From CAYNHZ01 sp964397445 (GTDB lineage Bacteria; Bacteroidota; Bacteroidia; Bacteroidales; UBA932), in assembly GCA_964397445.1 (NCBI GenBank), contig CAYNHZ010000002.1:557342-621341 (forward strand): 64,000 nucleotides of DNA, written 5' to 3'. The notes beneath the pieces were generated by a model. It made no database searches and had not been told where the DNA came from. It was given only the letters and a program-made list of their open reading frames with translations. Both the position numbers and the translations under genes were made by a program. The first letter of the stretch is position 1, and every line of letters begins with the position of its first letter. Below are positions 27,198 through 36,324 of this stretch, piece by piece.

Positions 27198-28643
27198 TTA
27201 TAAAGAATCGCCGAAATCTTGTTTGAATTTTGCTACAAGTTTATCAGGCCAATCAGTTAGAGGTTTTAATGGGGTGCGGAAACATCTTGTCATCCCTTCA
27301 ATATCGTCATAACACATTCCACCCAATATTTTCCTATTATCATATAACCATTTTAATCTATCAAGAACATACATCGTTTGAGATAGGGTAAATACTCTTC
27401 TTGGAAAAGCTAAACGAACCAACTCCATATCTGCTATATAATCAGGGTCATCCAATCTAACCTCTGAAGCGGTTCCCCCCTCCATCCCTCTTACCCCAGA
27501 ACAAATGAATAATCCTGCAGCTACAGCGACAGCGGGATATTTCAAAAGGGGTATATGTTCGCAAAACTTATGGGCATCAATATGGGCACCGAGAACACCA
27601 GGAGGGGTTACCATAGGAATTCCCATTTTAACAGCCTCTTCAACAAAATATTTGATAAATGAAGGACTTTGTGAGATGTAATCCTCATCTTGTGCTTCAT
27701 ATAGTCCTACAGTAATAGCCTCCATCTCTTTCATTGACATACCGCCATAAGTAACAAACCCCTCAAAAACTGAGACAACTTGATCCATTTTCAATTTATC
27801 TTGAAAATCATCTGTACAGATGACAGCACCTCTTGCACAAGTCAATTTTCTTGCTGAGAAATAGACAATATCTGCAAGATCGGACATCATACGCAACACC
27901 TCTTTTAAGCTACTATGCTTATATTCCTCCTCCCTCTGTGTTATAAGATAGGCGTTTTCGCCAAGCAATGTGGCATCAAGCAATACTTTAATACCATATT
28001 TATCAGCAATTTTACGCACTTTCTTATAATTAGACAAAGAGAATGGCTGACCACCTATAAGATTTGTAGATGCCTCCATTCTAATAAATGGAATATTTGC
28101 AACTCCACTCTTCTCAATACATTCTATAAGTTTGTCAATATTGACATTACCTTTAAATAAATTATCAGAATCAGACTCAAGAGACTTTTTATCAACAAGT
28201 TCCACTACAGATCCGCCGGCAAGTGTAATATGATTTACAGTGCTGCCAAAATGATAGTTCATAGGAATAATATCCCCTTTTTTGATCAAAGCTCTTGAAA
28301 TAACATTCTCAGCTGCCCTCCCTTGGTGTGCCGGAATAACAAATTTCTTACCTAAAACATCCTTAACTGCAATCTCCAATCTCTCAAAACTCTTAGAGCC
28401 GGCATAAGCATCATCAGCTCTCATCATAGAGGCCAATTGTACATCACTCATAGCATTTGTACCGCTATCAGTAAGCATATCAAGATATACATCCTCAGAC
28501 TTTAATCTATATGAATTGTAACCTGCCTCCTTAAGAACAGCCAATCGTTGTTCTACTGGCAAAAGTTTGACTTTCTGAACTATTCTTACTCTGTGAAATT
28601 CGAGAGGAATCTCCCCCCCTTGGTAAAATTTAACTTTTGACAT
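27198..28643 (-). CDS. Tryptophanase/tyrosine phenol-lyase family PLP enzyme, divergent
   Basis: A 481-residue beta-eliminating lyase. Family signatures are LTDSGTNAMSD, PAHQGRAAEN, NLIGGQPFSLSN, DATLLGENAYLI, the PLP-lysine region YFSARKLTCARGA, GVRGMEGGT and FPRRVFTLSQ. Tryptophanase makes indole, pyruvate and ammonia from tryptophan; tyrosine phenol-lyase makes phenol. Compared with the classical enzymes as I remember them, two PLP-contacting arginines seem replaced: the TTR of the phosphate loop reads STVNH and DATR reads DATL. Substrate is therefore uncertain. It ends at a terminator and starts 137 bp after ahcY; TATCTTCG at 28682-28689 (minus) is a near-consensus -7 box. Confidence 0.82.
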   Translation of the reverse strand: MSKVKFYQGGEIPLEFHRVRIVQKVKLLPVEQRLAVLKEAGYNSYRLKSEDVYLDMLTDSGTNAMSDVQLASMMRADDAYAGSKSFERLEIAVKDVLGKKFVIPAHQGRAAENVISRALIKKGDIIPMNYHFGSTVNHITLAGGSVVELVDKKSLESDSDNLFKGNVNIDKLIECIEKSGVANIPFIRMEASTNLIGGQPFSLSNYKKVRKIADKYGIKVLLDATLLGENAYLITQREEEYKHSSLKEVLRMMSDLADIVYFSARKLTCARGAVICTDDFQDKLKMDQVVSVFEGFVTYGGMSMKEMEAITVGLYEAQDEDYISQSPSFIKYFVEEAVKMGIPMVTPPGVLGAHIDAHKFCEHIPLLKYPAVAVAAGLFICSGVRGMEGGTASEVRLDDPDYIADMELVRLAFPRRVFTLSQTMYVLDRLKWLYDNRKILGGMCYDDIEGMTRCFRTPLKPLTDWPDKLVAKFKQDFGDSL

Positions 28644-28780
28644 TTTATTTTAGATTTATCATCTCTTTTTAAAAGAAAGTACGAAGATAGTGCTTTTTAT
28701 ACCTCTACTACAAATCAAATAGACATTTTATCAACATTTTTCAACTTTTTTTTTGAAAAAATAGATAAAAATAAAAAAAG

Positions 28781-30034
28781 TTAAGAGTGTCCTTCCGAAC
28801 TATATAAATAGGACTTTTGCTCAGGGGTCAATTCATCAATGGAGGTGCCTAAAAATGAAAGTTTCATCTTGGCAACTTTCTCATCTACATATTGTGGAAC
28901 ATCAATAATTTTTTGTGAAAATGAGGAATGATTCTCGACAATATATTTTGCGCTCAATGCCTGAATGGCAAAACTCATATCCATAATCTCTGCCGGATGA
29001 CCATCACCGGAGGCAAGATTGACGAGCCTTCCCTGAGCAAGGATATAGATGATCCTCCCGTTTGGCAAACGATAACCTATAATATTCTTCCTAGCAATCA
29101 TTGAATCAACAGCCATTTTATTCAACCCAGCAACATCGACCTCACAATCAAAATGCCCTGCATTACAACAAATAGCTCCATTTTTCATTTTGTTAAAGTG
29201 TCGCTCCGTAATAACATCCTTGCATCCCGTAACCGTAACAAAGTAATCCCCTATTTCAGCAGCTTCATCCATCGACATAACTCTGAAGCCATCCATAACT
29301 GCTTCAATTGCCTTTATAGGATCAATTTCTGTGATAATAACAGAGGCCCCGAGCCCTTTTGCACGCATAGCCACCCCTTTTCCGCACCATCCGTAACCAG
29401 CTACAACCGTGGTTTTTCCGGCCACGATAAGATTCGTTGTTGCATTGATACCATTCCATACAGATTGACCAGTACCGTATCTATTATCAAATAGATATTT
29501 GCATTTTGCATTATTTACCAATACCATCGGAAAATGTAATTTTCCCATCTTCTCCATAGATATCAATCTCATAATCCCGGTTGTAGTCTCTTCGCATCCC
29601 CCGATAACATTTGGCAAAAGCTCAGGAAAATCGTTATGGATGGTAGTAACTAAATCACCGCCATCATCTATAATAATATTTGGAGAGGCAGCTATTACTT
29701 TACTAATATGCCTCTTATACTCACTCGGAGTTGCCCCGTACCAAGCAAAAACATTTAGGCCATCATTAACAAGGGCTGCAGCGACATCGTCTTGTGTCGA
29801 AAGGGGATTGGAACCTGTAACAAACATCTCAGCCCCACCGGAAGCCAAGACTTTGCACAGATATGCGGTTTTAGCCTCCAAATGGATTGAAAGGGCGATT
29901 CTCAACCCTTTAAATGGCTTCTCTTTCAAAAAATCAGCCTCAATTGTTCTCAAAAGTGGCATATTGTTCTTAACCCACTCTATCTTTCTCATTCCCCCAT
30001 CCCATAGAGAGAGGTCTCTTATCTCATTTGTCAT
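28781..30034 (-). CDS. ahcY: S-adenosylhomocysteine hydrolase, archaeal/Thermotoga type
   Basis: A 417-residue NAD-dependent enzyme that splits S-adenosylhomocysteine into homocysteine and adenosine, clearing the product inhibitor of methyltransferases. NAD site: VAGYGWCGKGVAMRAKGLGA. Other signatures are NNAKCKYLFDNRYGTGQS and NAGHFDCEVD. The GYGWCGKG variant and the absence of the 40-residue insertion of the eukaryotic/E-type enzyme place it in the shorter archaeal-like class. It is encoded 25 bp after corA. Confidence 0.95.
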   Translation of the reverse strand: MTNEIRDLSLWDGGMRKIEWVKNNMPLLRTIEADFLKEKPFKGLRIALSIHLEAKTAYLCKVLASGGAEMFVTGSNPLSTQDDVAAALVNDGLNVFAWYGATPSEYKRHISKVIAASPNIIIDDGGDLVTTIHNDFPELLPNVIGGCEETTTGIMRLISMEKMGKLHFPMVLVNNAKCKYLFDNRYGTGQSVWNGINATTNLIVAGKTTVVAGYGWCGKGVAMRAKGLGASVIITEIDPIKAIEAVMDGFRVMSMDEAAEIGDYFVTVTGCKDVITERHFNKMKNGAICCNAGHFDCEVDVAGLNKMAVDSMIARKNIIGYRLPNGRIIYILAQGRLVNLASGDGHPAEIMDMSFAIQALSAKYIVENHSSFSQKIIDVPQYVDEKVAKMKLSFLGTSIDELTPEQKSYLYSSEGHS

Positions 30035-30059
30035 AATAATGTGGTATTTCTAAATAAAA

Positions 30060-31007
30060 TTATAGCATCTTTCTCTTCCTGAAAATAATCATTACACAAA
30101 TAATCGTCACCATCATAAGTAATATCAAAAAGATAAAATCCTTACTCCCTCCAAAAATAGGCAACTCAACATTCATTCCGAATATGGAAGCTATCAATGT
30201 GGGGGGCATAAGCAATAACGATACAAATGTGAAAATTTTCATAATTTTGTTCTGTTCCAGATTGATCAGACCAAGTACAGTATTTTGCAGATAATCAAGT
30301 CTTTCAAAACTAAAATTTGTGTGATTAATAAGTGATCCGATGTCTTTGTTCACGACAGTAAGTTTAGTGTAAACGTCTCTCGGGAACTTATCACTTTTCA
30401 ATATGGCCGAGATCATCCTCTGTTTATCCACGATATTTTCACGAACCATCATCGTGTTTTCTTGCAATTGATTGATATCCAAAAGGAACTCCTCATTTAC
30501 ATTTCTCCCTGTACTCACCTTTTTACTATACGAGTCTATCTCCTTTGCCATCAACTCTATCATATCGGCATCAAGGTCAATACGATTCTCAACAATACCC
30601 ACAAGTACGTGATAACCTGTTGGATATAGCTTGTGATTAATCTGTATTTTTCTTTGAATATCACCAAAACTTCTCAATTGAACATTCCTGATTGAGACAA
30701 TTATCCCCTCGCAAAGGATAAAAGAGACCGCCTCCATTGAGTAATCTTCAGGACCTGGAATCAAAAAGTTTGTATTCACGAATATTGAAGTTTCACTCTC
30801 AGAGTAACGGGATGAAGATTCGATCTCCTCCGCTTGAGCTCTTGATTGGAGAGTGGTATTTAAAAAAGTCTCTACAGCCCTCTTCTCATTTCCGGCCGGT
30901 GAGAAAAGATCTATCCATAAAACATCGTCAAATCCAAGTTCATCCAATAATTGTATAGATTCCGATGTTGATATTTGTCCTTGTTCTTTGTAAAATATTT
31001 GAATCAT
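30060..31007 (-). CDS. corA: CorA family magnesium/cobalt transporter
   Basis: A 315-residue protein with a soluble N-terminal domain, a long helix rich in charged residues (about residues 150-245) and two C-terminal transmembrane segments. The GMN signature of the pore is present in IFGMNVELP, preceded by TFVSLLLMPPTLIAS. It carries Mg2+ (or Co2+/Ni2+) across the inner membrane as a pentamer. It lies between mqnA (50 bp upstream) and ahcY. Confidence 0.94.
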   Translation of the reverse strand: MIQIFYKEQGQISTSESIQLLDELGFDDVLWIDLFSPAGNEKRAVETFLNTTLQSRAQAEEIESSSRYSESETSIFVNTNFLIPGPEDYSMEAVSFILCEGIIVSIRNVQLRSFGDIQRKIQINHKLYPTGYHVLVGIVENRIDLDADMIELMAKEIDSYSKKVSTGRNVNEEFLLDINQLQENTMMVRENIVDKQRMISAILKSDKFPRDVYTKLTVVNKDIGSLINHTNFSFERLDYLQNTVLGLINLEQNKIMKIFTFVSLLLMPPTLIASIFGMNVELPIFGGSKDFIFLILLMMVTIICVMIIFRKRKML

Positions 31008-31057
31008 TATTCCTACTCTCTTTAATGGTTAATAATCTTCTAAAATGTTTAGTAGAT

Positions 31058-31819
31058 TCACCATCGGACTCGGAATTTTGAGGGGTCGAAATGCATTTTC
31101 CAAAAAGCAGAGAGCCCCTCTAATTTATTTTTATCAAGTTTATAAGAAATATTTTCTGTAAGATATCTGTATGCAAACTCTTTAGAAAAAGGGTGTTGAC
31201 AATTGTCTAAGGACTCATTTATATGAGACACCCCGTAGGAGAATGCTTCATTAAGATCGCTAAGGAATTGTTGATCTAACTTTTTTGAAGCTGTCCAACA
31301 AGCAAAAACAAACGGTTTTTCGGTAAAAGATCTCCATTCAAAAGCAAGGTCGTAACAAAATTCAAAATTCGGAGAGTGTTCCATCGCTTTGTCCCCTATC
31401 AAAAGGTACGATTTGTCGTAATCTATTGCCTCATTATTAGAATCAAAAGGGACAAAGAGCGGATTAATGCCCCAATACTTAGAGGCTAATATTTTTGTTA
31501 ATGCCACAGATGTTCTGGAATCTGTATCTAAATACAATGTTTCAATCTCCGTCAAAGGGAGACTGCTACAAATAAGAACACTTGCTACGGATCCGTTTGC
31601 ACCAATACAATAGTCACTGACTATCTCGAATTTATCATTTGAAGGAATTGTTATAGAAGGAATTATACCCAAATCAGCCTCTCCTGAGGAGAGCATCTCA
31701 TACCCTTTTGCCGGTGTACAAGGGAGCAGTTCTATTTGCTTTGCAATAGAAGAATGCCCCATCCCGTATATGAAGGGAAGGGTATTCAAATACGTTATTG
31801 CTGCAACACGAACCACCAT
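31058..31819 (-). CDS. mqnA: Chorismate dehydratase MqnA
   Basis: A 253-residue protein of the futalosine pathway for menaquinone synthesis; it dehydrates chorismate to 3-[(1-carboxyvinyl)oxy]benzoate. The N-terminal RVAAITYLNTLPFIYGM and GEADLGIIPSI are typical of the periplasmic-binding-protein fold of MqnA. The organism therefore probably makes menaquinone by the futalosine route, consistent with a bd-type quinol oxidase in the window. A TACCTTTG box at 31856-31863 (minus) lies 36 nt upstream. Confidence 0.9.
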   Translation of the reverse strand: MVVRVAAITYLNTLPFIYGMGHSSIAKQIELLPCTPAKGYEMLSSGEADLGIIPSITIPSNDKFEIVSDYCIGANGSVASVLICSSLPLTEIETLYLDTDSRTSVALTKILASKYWGINPLFVPFDSNNEAIDYDKSYLLIGDKAMEHSPNFEFCYDLAFEWRSFTEKPFVFACWTASKKLDQQFLSDLNEAFSYGVSHINESLDNCQHPFSKEFAYRYLTENISYKLDKNKLEGLSAFWKMHFDPSKFRVRW

Positions 31820-31855
31820 TATCGTCCATTTCTACCAAGTAATTTTTAAACCGTG

Positions 31856-31863
31856 CAAAGGTA
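31856..31863 (-). promoter_or_regulatory. -7 promoter box of mqnA-corA-ahcY
   Basis: TACCTTTG on the minus strand matches TAnnTTTG, 36 nt before the mqnA start. Confidence 0.5.
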
Positions 31864-31892
31864 ATCAAAAAAACAATTATAGCCGACACATT

Positions 31893-32480
31893 TTAAGAAA
31901 AAAGATGTTCAACCAATATCTTAATACCGATGGCTATCAATATTATCCCCCCTATCAACTCTGATCTCTTCCCAAATTTAACCCCCACCCTGCTTCCACT
32001 CAATAATCCTGCATAAGCAGCAATAGCGGTTACTCCAAAAATCATAACTATGCCTATAGCAACTTTAAACGAAGAGATTTTTATCAGAGCAATTGAAATT
32101 CCTACAGCAAGAGCATCTATACTCGTTGCGATAGAGAGAAGTACCAATTGTTTAAGGGACAATAGATTTGTTTTGCCCCCCTCATCACAATAGCAAGTCT
32201 CCCCTTTTTTAATACTCTCTAAAATCATCTTTCCTCCAATATATGAGAGAAGTATGAAGGCAATCCAGTGATCAAATTTATTGATATAGGTACTGAGTCC
32301 AAACCCAAGAACCCACCCAATAAGGGTAAAACCGGCCTGAAAAATGGCAAAGCATAAAATAATCTTCACTATCTGAGAACATTTAAATTTAATATTCATA
32401 CATATTCCACCGGATAGTGTCACAGCAAATGTATCAAAACAAAGCCCCAAGGCCAAAAGGAAAAGTTCAAAGTATGTCAT
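31893..32480 (-). CDS. mntP: Manganese efflux pump MntP
   Basis: A 195-residue protein with six transmembrane helices. The two internal repeats carry the acidic motifs LGLCFDTFAVTLSGG and ATSIDALAVGISIALI, which are the metal-binding DxxxxG/S sites of the family. It exports Mn2+. It lies 6 bp downstream of the sodium:solute symporter gene and may be the last gene of that operon. Confidence 0.93.
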   Translation of the reverse strand: MTYFELFLLALGLCFDTFAVTLSGGICMNIKFKCSQIVKIILCFAIFQAGFTLIGWVLGFGLSTYINKFDHWIAFILLSYIGGKMILESIKKGETCYCDEGGKTNLLSLKQLVLLSIATSIDALAVGISIALIKISSFKVAIGIVMIFGVTAIAAYAGLLSGSRVGVKFGKRSELIGGIILIAIGIKILVEHLFS

Positions 32481-32486
32481 ATTATT

Positions 32487-33980
32487 CTATCTGTTTACCA
32501 CTTTATTTCTAAAAAGCCACATCAGGAGAGCAGTTATTCCACCATTGAGAATCAAAAGTGAAAAGCCAAGATCAAATTGGAACAATAATTTTGAAAAATA
32601 ATTGATCACAAAACATAGAATCGGAGCTGCCACCGCAATATAGGGAATAGCGCCATCTTTAACTTGTATTTTAGTAAAAATACCAAAAGTGAACATACCC
32701 AAAAGGGGACCATAAGTGTACGATGCAAGCTTATATATAAGATTGATAACTGCGTCATTACTAATGACAAATAGAACGATAATGACAATCAAAAAGAGTA
32801 GAGTAAAGAGAAATTGTACCCATTTTCTGATTTTGTTTTTATCCTTTAAATCTATATTGTTTCGACTTTCGAATGATAGAAAATCGACACAGAATGATGT
32901 AGTTAGAGATGTGACAGCAGCACCTGCTGATGGGTATGATGCGGAAATCAGTCCGATCAAAAAGAAAACCCCAACCCCGACACCGAGATAATTGCTCGCC
33001 ACGATGGGAAATATTTCGTCCGTCTTTACCACCCCTATAGTTTCAAGCCCTCCAAGATGTGCAACATAAAGTGAGAGAATTGCACCGAGAGTAAGAAACA
33101 ACAGATTGACTACCACTAATATAATCGCTGTTGTATAGATATTCTTCTTTGAAGATTTAAGATCTTTGCAAGCTAAGTTTTTTTGCATCATCCCTTGGTC
33201 TAACCCCGTCATAGCTACAGTCATAAATATCCCCGCTATCAATTGTTTAAAGATATTGGTTCCACTTCCCCAATTCATATCGAACATTGAAGAGTATTGA
33301 GAATTTGCGACAGAAGAGACCATCTGACCAAATGACCATTGCATATCTTTACAGATAAATATAACTGTCAAGACAACAGCTCCTAACATAAATGTTGTCT
33401 GTAATACATCTGTCCAAATTATGGTTTTAACACCACCCCTGTATGTATATAGATACAATAAGGTCAGAAATATAAAAGTGATAATACCAAAAGGGATAAC
33501 AGGTGGTATGTCCGCATAGATCGATTTTGGGACAAATGCAAATAAAACTATCGTTACAACAAAGATTCTAACTGCAGCACCCAATATTCTTGAGATCATA
33601 AAAACGACACTCCCCGTAATGTGAGTTTTACCACCAAACCTGACTCCAAGATATGAATATATAGAGACAAGATTCATCTTATAATAGATTGGTAATAAAA
33701 CATTTGCCACAAGAATATATCCGATTACAAATCCCAATACCATCGGCATATAGAAGAAGTTCTGCACCATAACATTGCCTGGAACAGAGATAAAAGTTAC
33801 ACCTGAAATAGATGCCCCCACCATTCCGTAGGCAACTATCGGCCAAGGGGCCTTTTTATCACCTGAAAAAAAGGAATTTCCACCTGTCTTACGAGATGTC
33901 AAATAGGATATTACAAAAAACAAAGCTGTGTAAAGAAGAAATGAAAGTATAAAAATAAAAAGGGGAAATTCTTGTTTCAT
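32487..33980 (-). CDS. Sodium:solute symporter (SSS family)
   Basis: A 497-residue membrane protein with about 13 helices. SSS features are SFFSGDKKAPWPIVAYGMVGASISGVTF at the N-terminus (split here across residues 35-62), RFGGKTHITGSVVFMISRI and GLDQGMMQKNLACKD. Substrate cannot be read from sequence. Because it is in the same gene string as murQ and a BadF-type amino-sugar kinase, I infer an amino sugar or sialic-acid-like sugar, as is seen for SSS members in other salvage operons. It lies 9 bp after recR. Confidence 0.88.
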   Translation of the reverse strand: MKQEFPLFIFILSFLLYTALFFVISYLTSRKTGGNSFFSGDKKAPWPIVAYGMVGASISGVTFISVPGNVMVQNFFYMPMVLGFVIGYILVANVLLPIYYKMNLVSIYSYLGVRFGGKTHITGSVVFMISRILGAAVRIFVVTIVLFAFVPKSIYADIPPVIPFGIITFIFLTLLYLYTYRGGVKTIIWTDVLQTTFMLGAVVLTVIFICKDMQWSFGQMVSSVANSQYSSMFDMNWGSGTNIFKQLIAGIFMTVAMTGLDQGMMQKNLACKDLKSSKKNIYTTAIILVVVNLLFLTLGAILSLYVAHLGGLETIGVVKTDEIFPIVASNYLGVGVGVFFLIGLISASYPSAGAAVTSLTTSFCVDFLSFESRNNIDLKDKNKIRKWVQFLFTLLFLIVIIVLFVISNDAVINLIYKLASYTYGPLLGMFTFGIFTKIQVKDGAIPYIAVAAPILCFVINYFSKLLFQFDLGFSLLILNGGITALLMWLFRNKVVNR

Positions 33981-33989
33981 ATCGCTTTG

Positions 33990-34589
33990 TTATTGGGGCA
34001 AAAATAATTGCCTATTCTTTATAGACTTTCCAAGCGTCAATTGGTCTGTATATTCGAGATCATCTCCAAATCCTACTCCACGCGCTATGGAGGTTATCAC
34101 CACATCTGATTTAGATAACACCTTATAAAGATAATAAGAGGTGGTCTCCCCCTCCAATGAGGTACTAAGGGCAAATAAAACCTCCTTCACCTGCTCAGAA
34201 GAGGCCCTTTTAATAAGGGAATCAATCGGGAGATCATCCGGGCCAATCCCATCCATTGGTGAGATAATCCCCCCTAAAACGTGATAAGTGCCTCTATACT
34301 CCCCTGTCTCTTCAATACTTAAAACATCCCTCAGACTCTCCACAACACAAATTACAGAAGCATCCCTCTTTTTGTCCGAACATATATAGCAGACATCACT
34401 ATCAGAGATCATATTGCATATAGAACAATATTTCACATCGGTGCGGAGCTTTATAAAAGCGTTGCTGAAGCGGCTAACATTCTCCTTAGGTTGCTTTAAG
34501 AGGTGCAAAGCAAGCCTTAAAGCGGTCTTTTTACCAATACCCGGTAAAGATGCAAATTGATCAACTGCCTCTTGTAAAATTTGAATCAT
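33990..34589 (-). CDS. recR: Recombination protein RecR
   Basis: A 199-residue DNA repair protein of the RecFOR pathway, which loads RecA at gaps. It has the N-terminal HhH motif (LASLPGIGKKTALRLALHLL), the four-cysteine zinc finger (CSICNMISDSDVCYIC) and the Toprim domain (VVESLRDVLSIEETG, YHVLGGIISPMDGIGPDDL). Normal length. The start codon overlaps the murQ stop by 4 bp. Confidence 0.96.
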   Translation of the reverse strand: MIQILQEAVDQFASLPGIGKKTALRLALHLLKQPKENVSRFSNAFIKLRTDVKYCSICNMISDSDVCYICSDKKRDASVICVVESLRDVLSIEETGEYRGTYHVLGGIISPMDGIGPDDLPIDSLIKRASSEQVKEVLFALSTSLEGETTSYYLYKVLSKSDVVITSIARGVGFGDDLEYTDQLTLGKSIKNRQLFLPQ

Positions 34590-35404
34590 AGTCCTCTATT
34601 TTTGTTATACCATTCAAGAGCATTACGGACAGAATGGTGTTCGATTAAGAGTTTTTTAGCATATTTATAATCCTCAATCCCCCCCTCGGACATTATCATT
34701 CTTGCCCCTCTATCAATAAGTTTTGAATTTGTCAATTGCATATCAATCATTTTATTTCCTTTGATATGACCGAGCAATACCATAACAGAAGTGGATATCA
34801 TATTCAGTATCAGTTTTTGGGCAGTGCCAGATTTCATTCGGGTACTTCCGGATACAAATTCAGGTCCTACTATCGCAACAATAGGTATATCGACCTCCTC
34901 TGCTAAAGGGGTACAAGGATTGCAAGTGATACAAGAGGTCAATAATCCCCCCTTGCGTGCCTCCCTCACAGCCCCTATAACATAGGGAGTTGACCCAGAA
35001 GCTGCCAAACCCAAAACAACATCATTTTTTTGGGGATTGAAAGCGAGAATGTCTCTCCACCCACCGGCAATATCATCTTCTGCTGCCTCAACTGCCTTTC
35101 TTATAGCTCTATCACCTCCAGCAATTATCCCGACAACAAGATTGTCTGGGGCACCAAATGTGGGGGGAATCTCAGAGGCATCTATTACCCCGAGTCGTCC
35201 ACTTGTACCTGCACCGATATAAAAAAGTCTCCCCCCATTTTTCATTCTAATAACTATCTCATCCACAAGTCTCTCTATTTGGGGAATACACCCTTTGACA
35301 ATCGATGGAACACCCTTATCCTCATTATTGATATTTAATAGGAGCTGATGAGTGGTCATCTCCTCCAAATTATCATAACGAGAACTTTGTTCAGTAATAT
35401 TCAT
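34586..35404 (-). CDS. murQ: N-acetylmuramic acid 6-phosphate etherase
   Basis: A 272-residue SIS-domain lyase that cleaves the lactyl ether of MurNAc-6-phosphate to give GlcNAc-6-phosphate and lactate. Signatures are ITEQSSRYDNLEEMTTHQLL, IGAGTSGRLGVIDASEIPPT and VGPEFVSGSTRMKSGTAQKL. I start at the ATG at 35404; the ATG 30 bp upstream lies within the preceding kinase gene. The upstream gene is a BadF-type sugar kinase, which could supply the phosphorylated substrate. Confidence 0.95.
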   Translation of the reverse strand: MNITEQSSRYDNLEEMTTHQLLLNINNEDKGVPSIVKGCIPQIERLVDEIVIRMKNGGRLFYIGAGTSGRLGVIDASEIPPTFGAPDNLVVGIIAGGDRAIRKAVEAAEDDIAGGWRDILAFNPQKNDVVLGLAASGSTPYVIGAVREARKGGLLTSCITCNPCTPLAEEVDIPIVAIVGPEFVSGSTRMKSGTAQKLILNMISTSVMVLLGHIKGNKMIDMQLTNSKLIDRGARMIMSEGGIEDYKYAKKLLIEHHSVRNALEWYNKNRGL

Positions 35405-35414
35405 CTTAAATATA

Positions 35415-36260
35415 TTAGTTGCTATGATACTCAATTAACCCCTCCATCGGACTTTTAACGATCTGTTCCACCTGAAGTCCCTTGCCCAAAGCGCACTCTT
35501 TTATAATATCAGAATAAACTTGAGCAATAGATCCTATAAAACCTACTTTGTACCTTTTGAAATCATAGTGGAGTACATTTCTCTCTATAAACTCATTAAA
35601 GCTATTAGTCAATAGATTACGAATATAAGGTTCATCTATAAACTCCCTTAAAAAAGGGGAAAAAGAGGATAGAAATCGTGAGGGAAACTCCTCTCGATAG
35701 ACCTTTGTCACTATTGATGGATAATCCAATCTATACCGCTCATAAAAAAGATCCGAGAGATCTGCCGGGAGCAAACCCTTTATATAATCAGATATAAGCT
35801 TCTTTCCCAAATATGCTCCACTTCCTTCATCTCCAAGAATATACCCTCCACATTTGACATTGTCCGCTATCTCTTTTCCATTATAGAAGCAACTATTTGA
35901 GCCTGTTCCAAGGATACAAGCAATACCGGGAGTGTTATGAAACAGCCCCCGAGCAGCCCCCATAAGATCTGACTCAATATAAATATTTGCCCCTACAAAA
36001 ATATCTTTTAGACAACAATATAATAGAGATGACATATCTGAAGAGACAACACCTGCCCCATAAAAAAACACGGAAGAGGTCTTAAAATCGGGATTGATTT
36101 CAATGTTTTTCATAACTCCGTTCCAAATAAGCTCCAATATTTGAGCCCTACTTTGAAAAACCGGATTTATCCCTTTTGTTTCCACTTTGAACGGGGGACA
36201 CCCCTCTTGAAGAATCCTCCAATCAACCTTAGTAGAACCGCTATCTGCAATGATTATCAT
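35415..36260 (-). CDS. BadF/BadG family amino-sugar kinase (candidate MurNAc/GlcNAc kinase)
   Basis: A 281-residue kinase of the ASKHA superfamily. The phosphate-1 motif is IIIADSGSTKVDWRI, the phosphate-2 region is ACILGTGSNSCFYNGKE, and GGYILGDEGSGAYLGKKLI is characteristic of the N-acetylglucosamine kinase branch. Adjacent to murQ it is a good candidate for the MurK role reported for Tannerella forsythia, where a related kinase phosphorylates MurNAc before MurQ acts. The open frame starts at TTG; the ATG at 36260 is preferred. It has its own -7 box, so it is separate from the thiamine operon upstream. Confidence 0.85.
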   Translation of the reverse strand: MIIIADSGSTKVDWRILQEGCPPFKVETKGINPVFQSRAQILELIWNGVMKNIEINPDFKTSSVFFYGAGVVSSDMSSLLYCCLKDIFVGANIYIESDLMGAARGLFHNTPGIACILGTGSNSCFYNGKEIADNVKCGGYILGDEGSGAYLGKKLISDYIKGLLPADLSDLFYERYRLDYPSIVTKVYREEFPSRFLSSFSPFLREFIDEPYIRNLLTNSFNEFIERNVLHYDFKRYKVGFIGSIAQVYSDIIKECALGKGLQVEQIVKSPMEGLIEYHSN

Positions 36261-36289
36261 CAATTTATCTGAAAGGTTAATAATGGTTG

Positions 36290-36297
36290 CAAAAGTA
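36290..36297 (-). promoter_or_regulatory. -7 promoter box of the kinase-murQ operon
   Basis: TACTTTTG on the minus strand matches TAnnTTTG, 29 nt before the kinase ATG, within the 64-bp gap after the PnuC-like gene. Confidence 0.5.
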
Positions 36298-36324
36298 CAA
36301 AAAAGCGGGAGATAATATTACCAA

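Noticed and set aside
30060..34589. Genomic island or prophage in the minus-strand gene run
   Set aside because: All genes are housekeeping or transport functions with uniform base composition, with no integrase, tRNA or direct-repeat ends.
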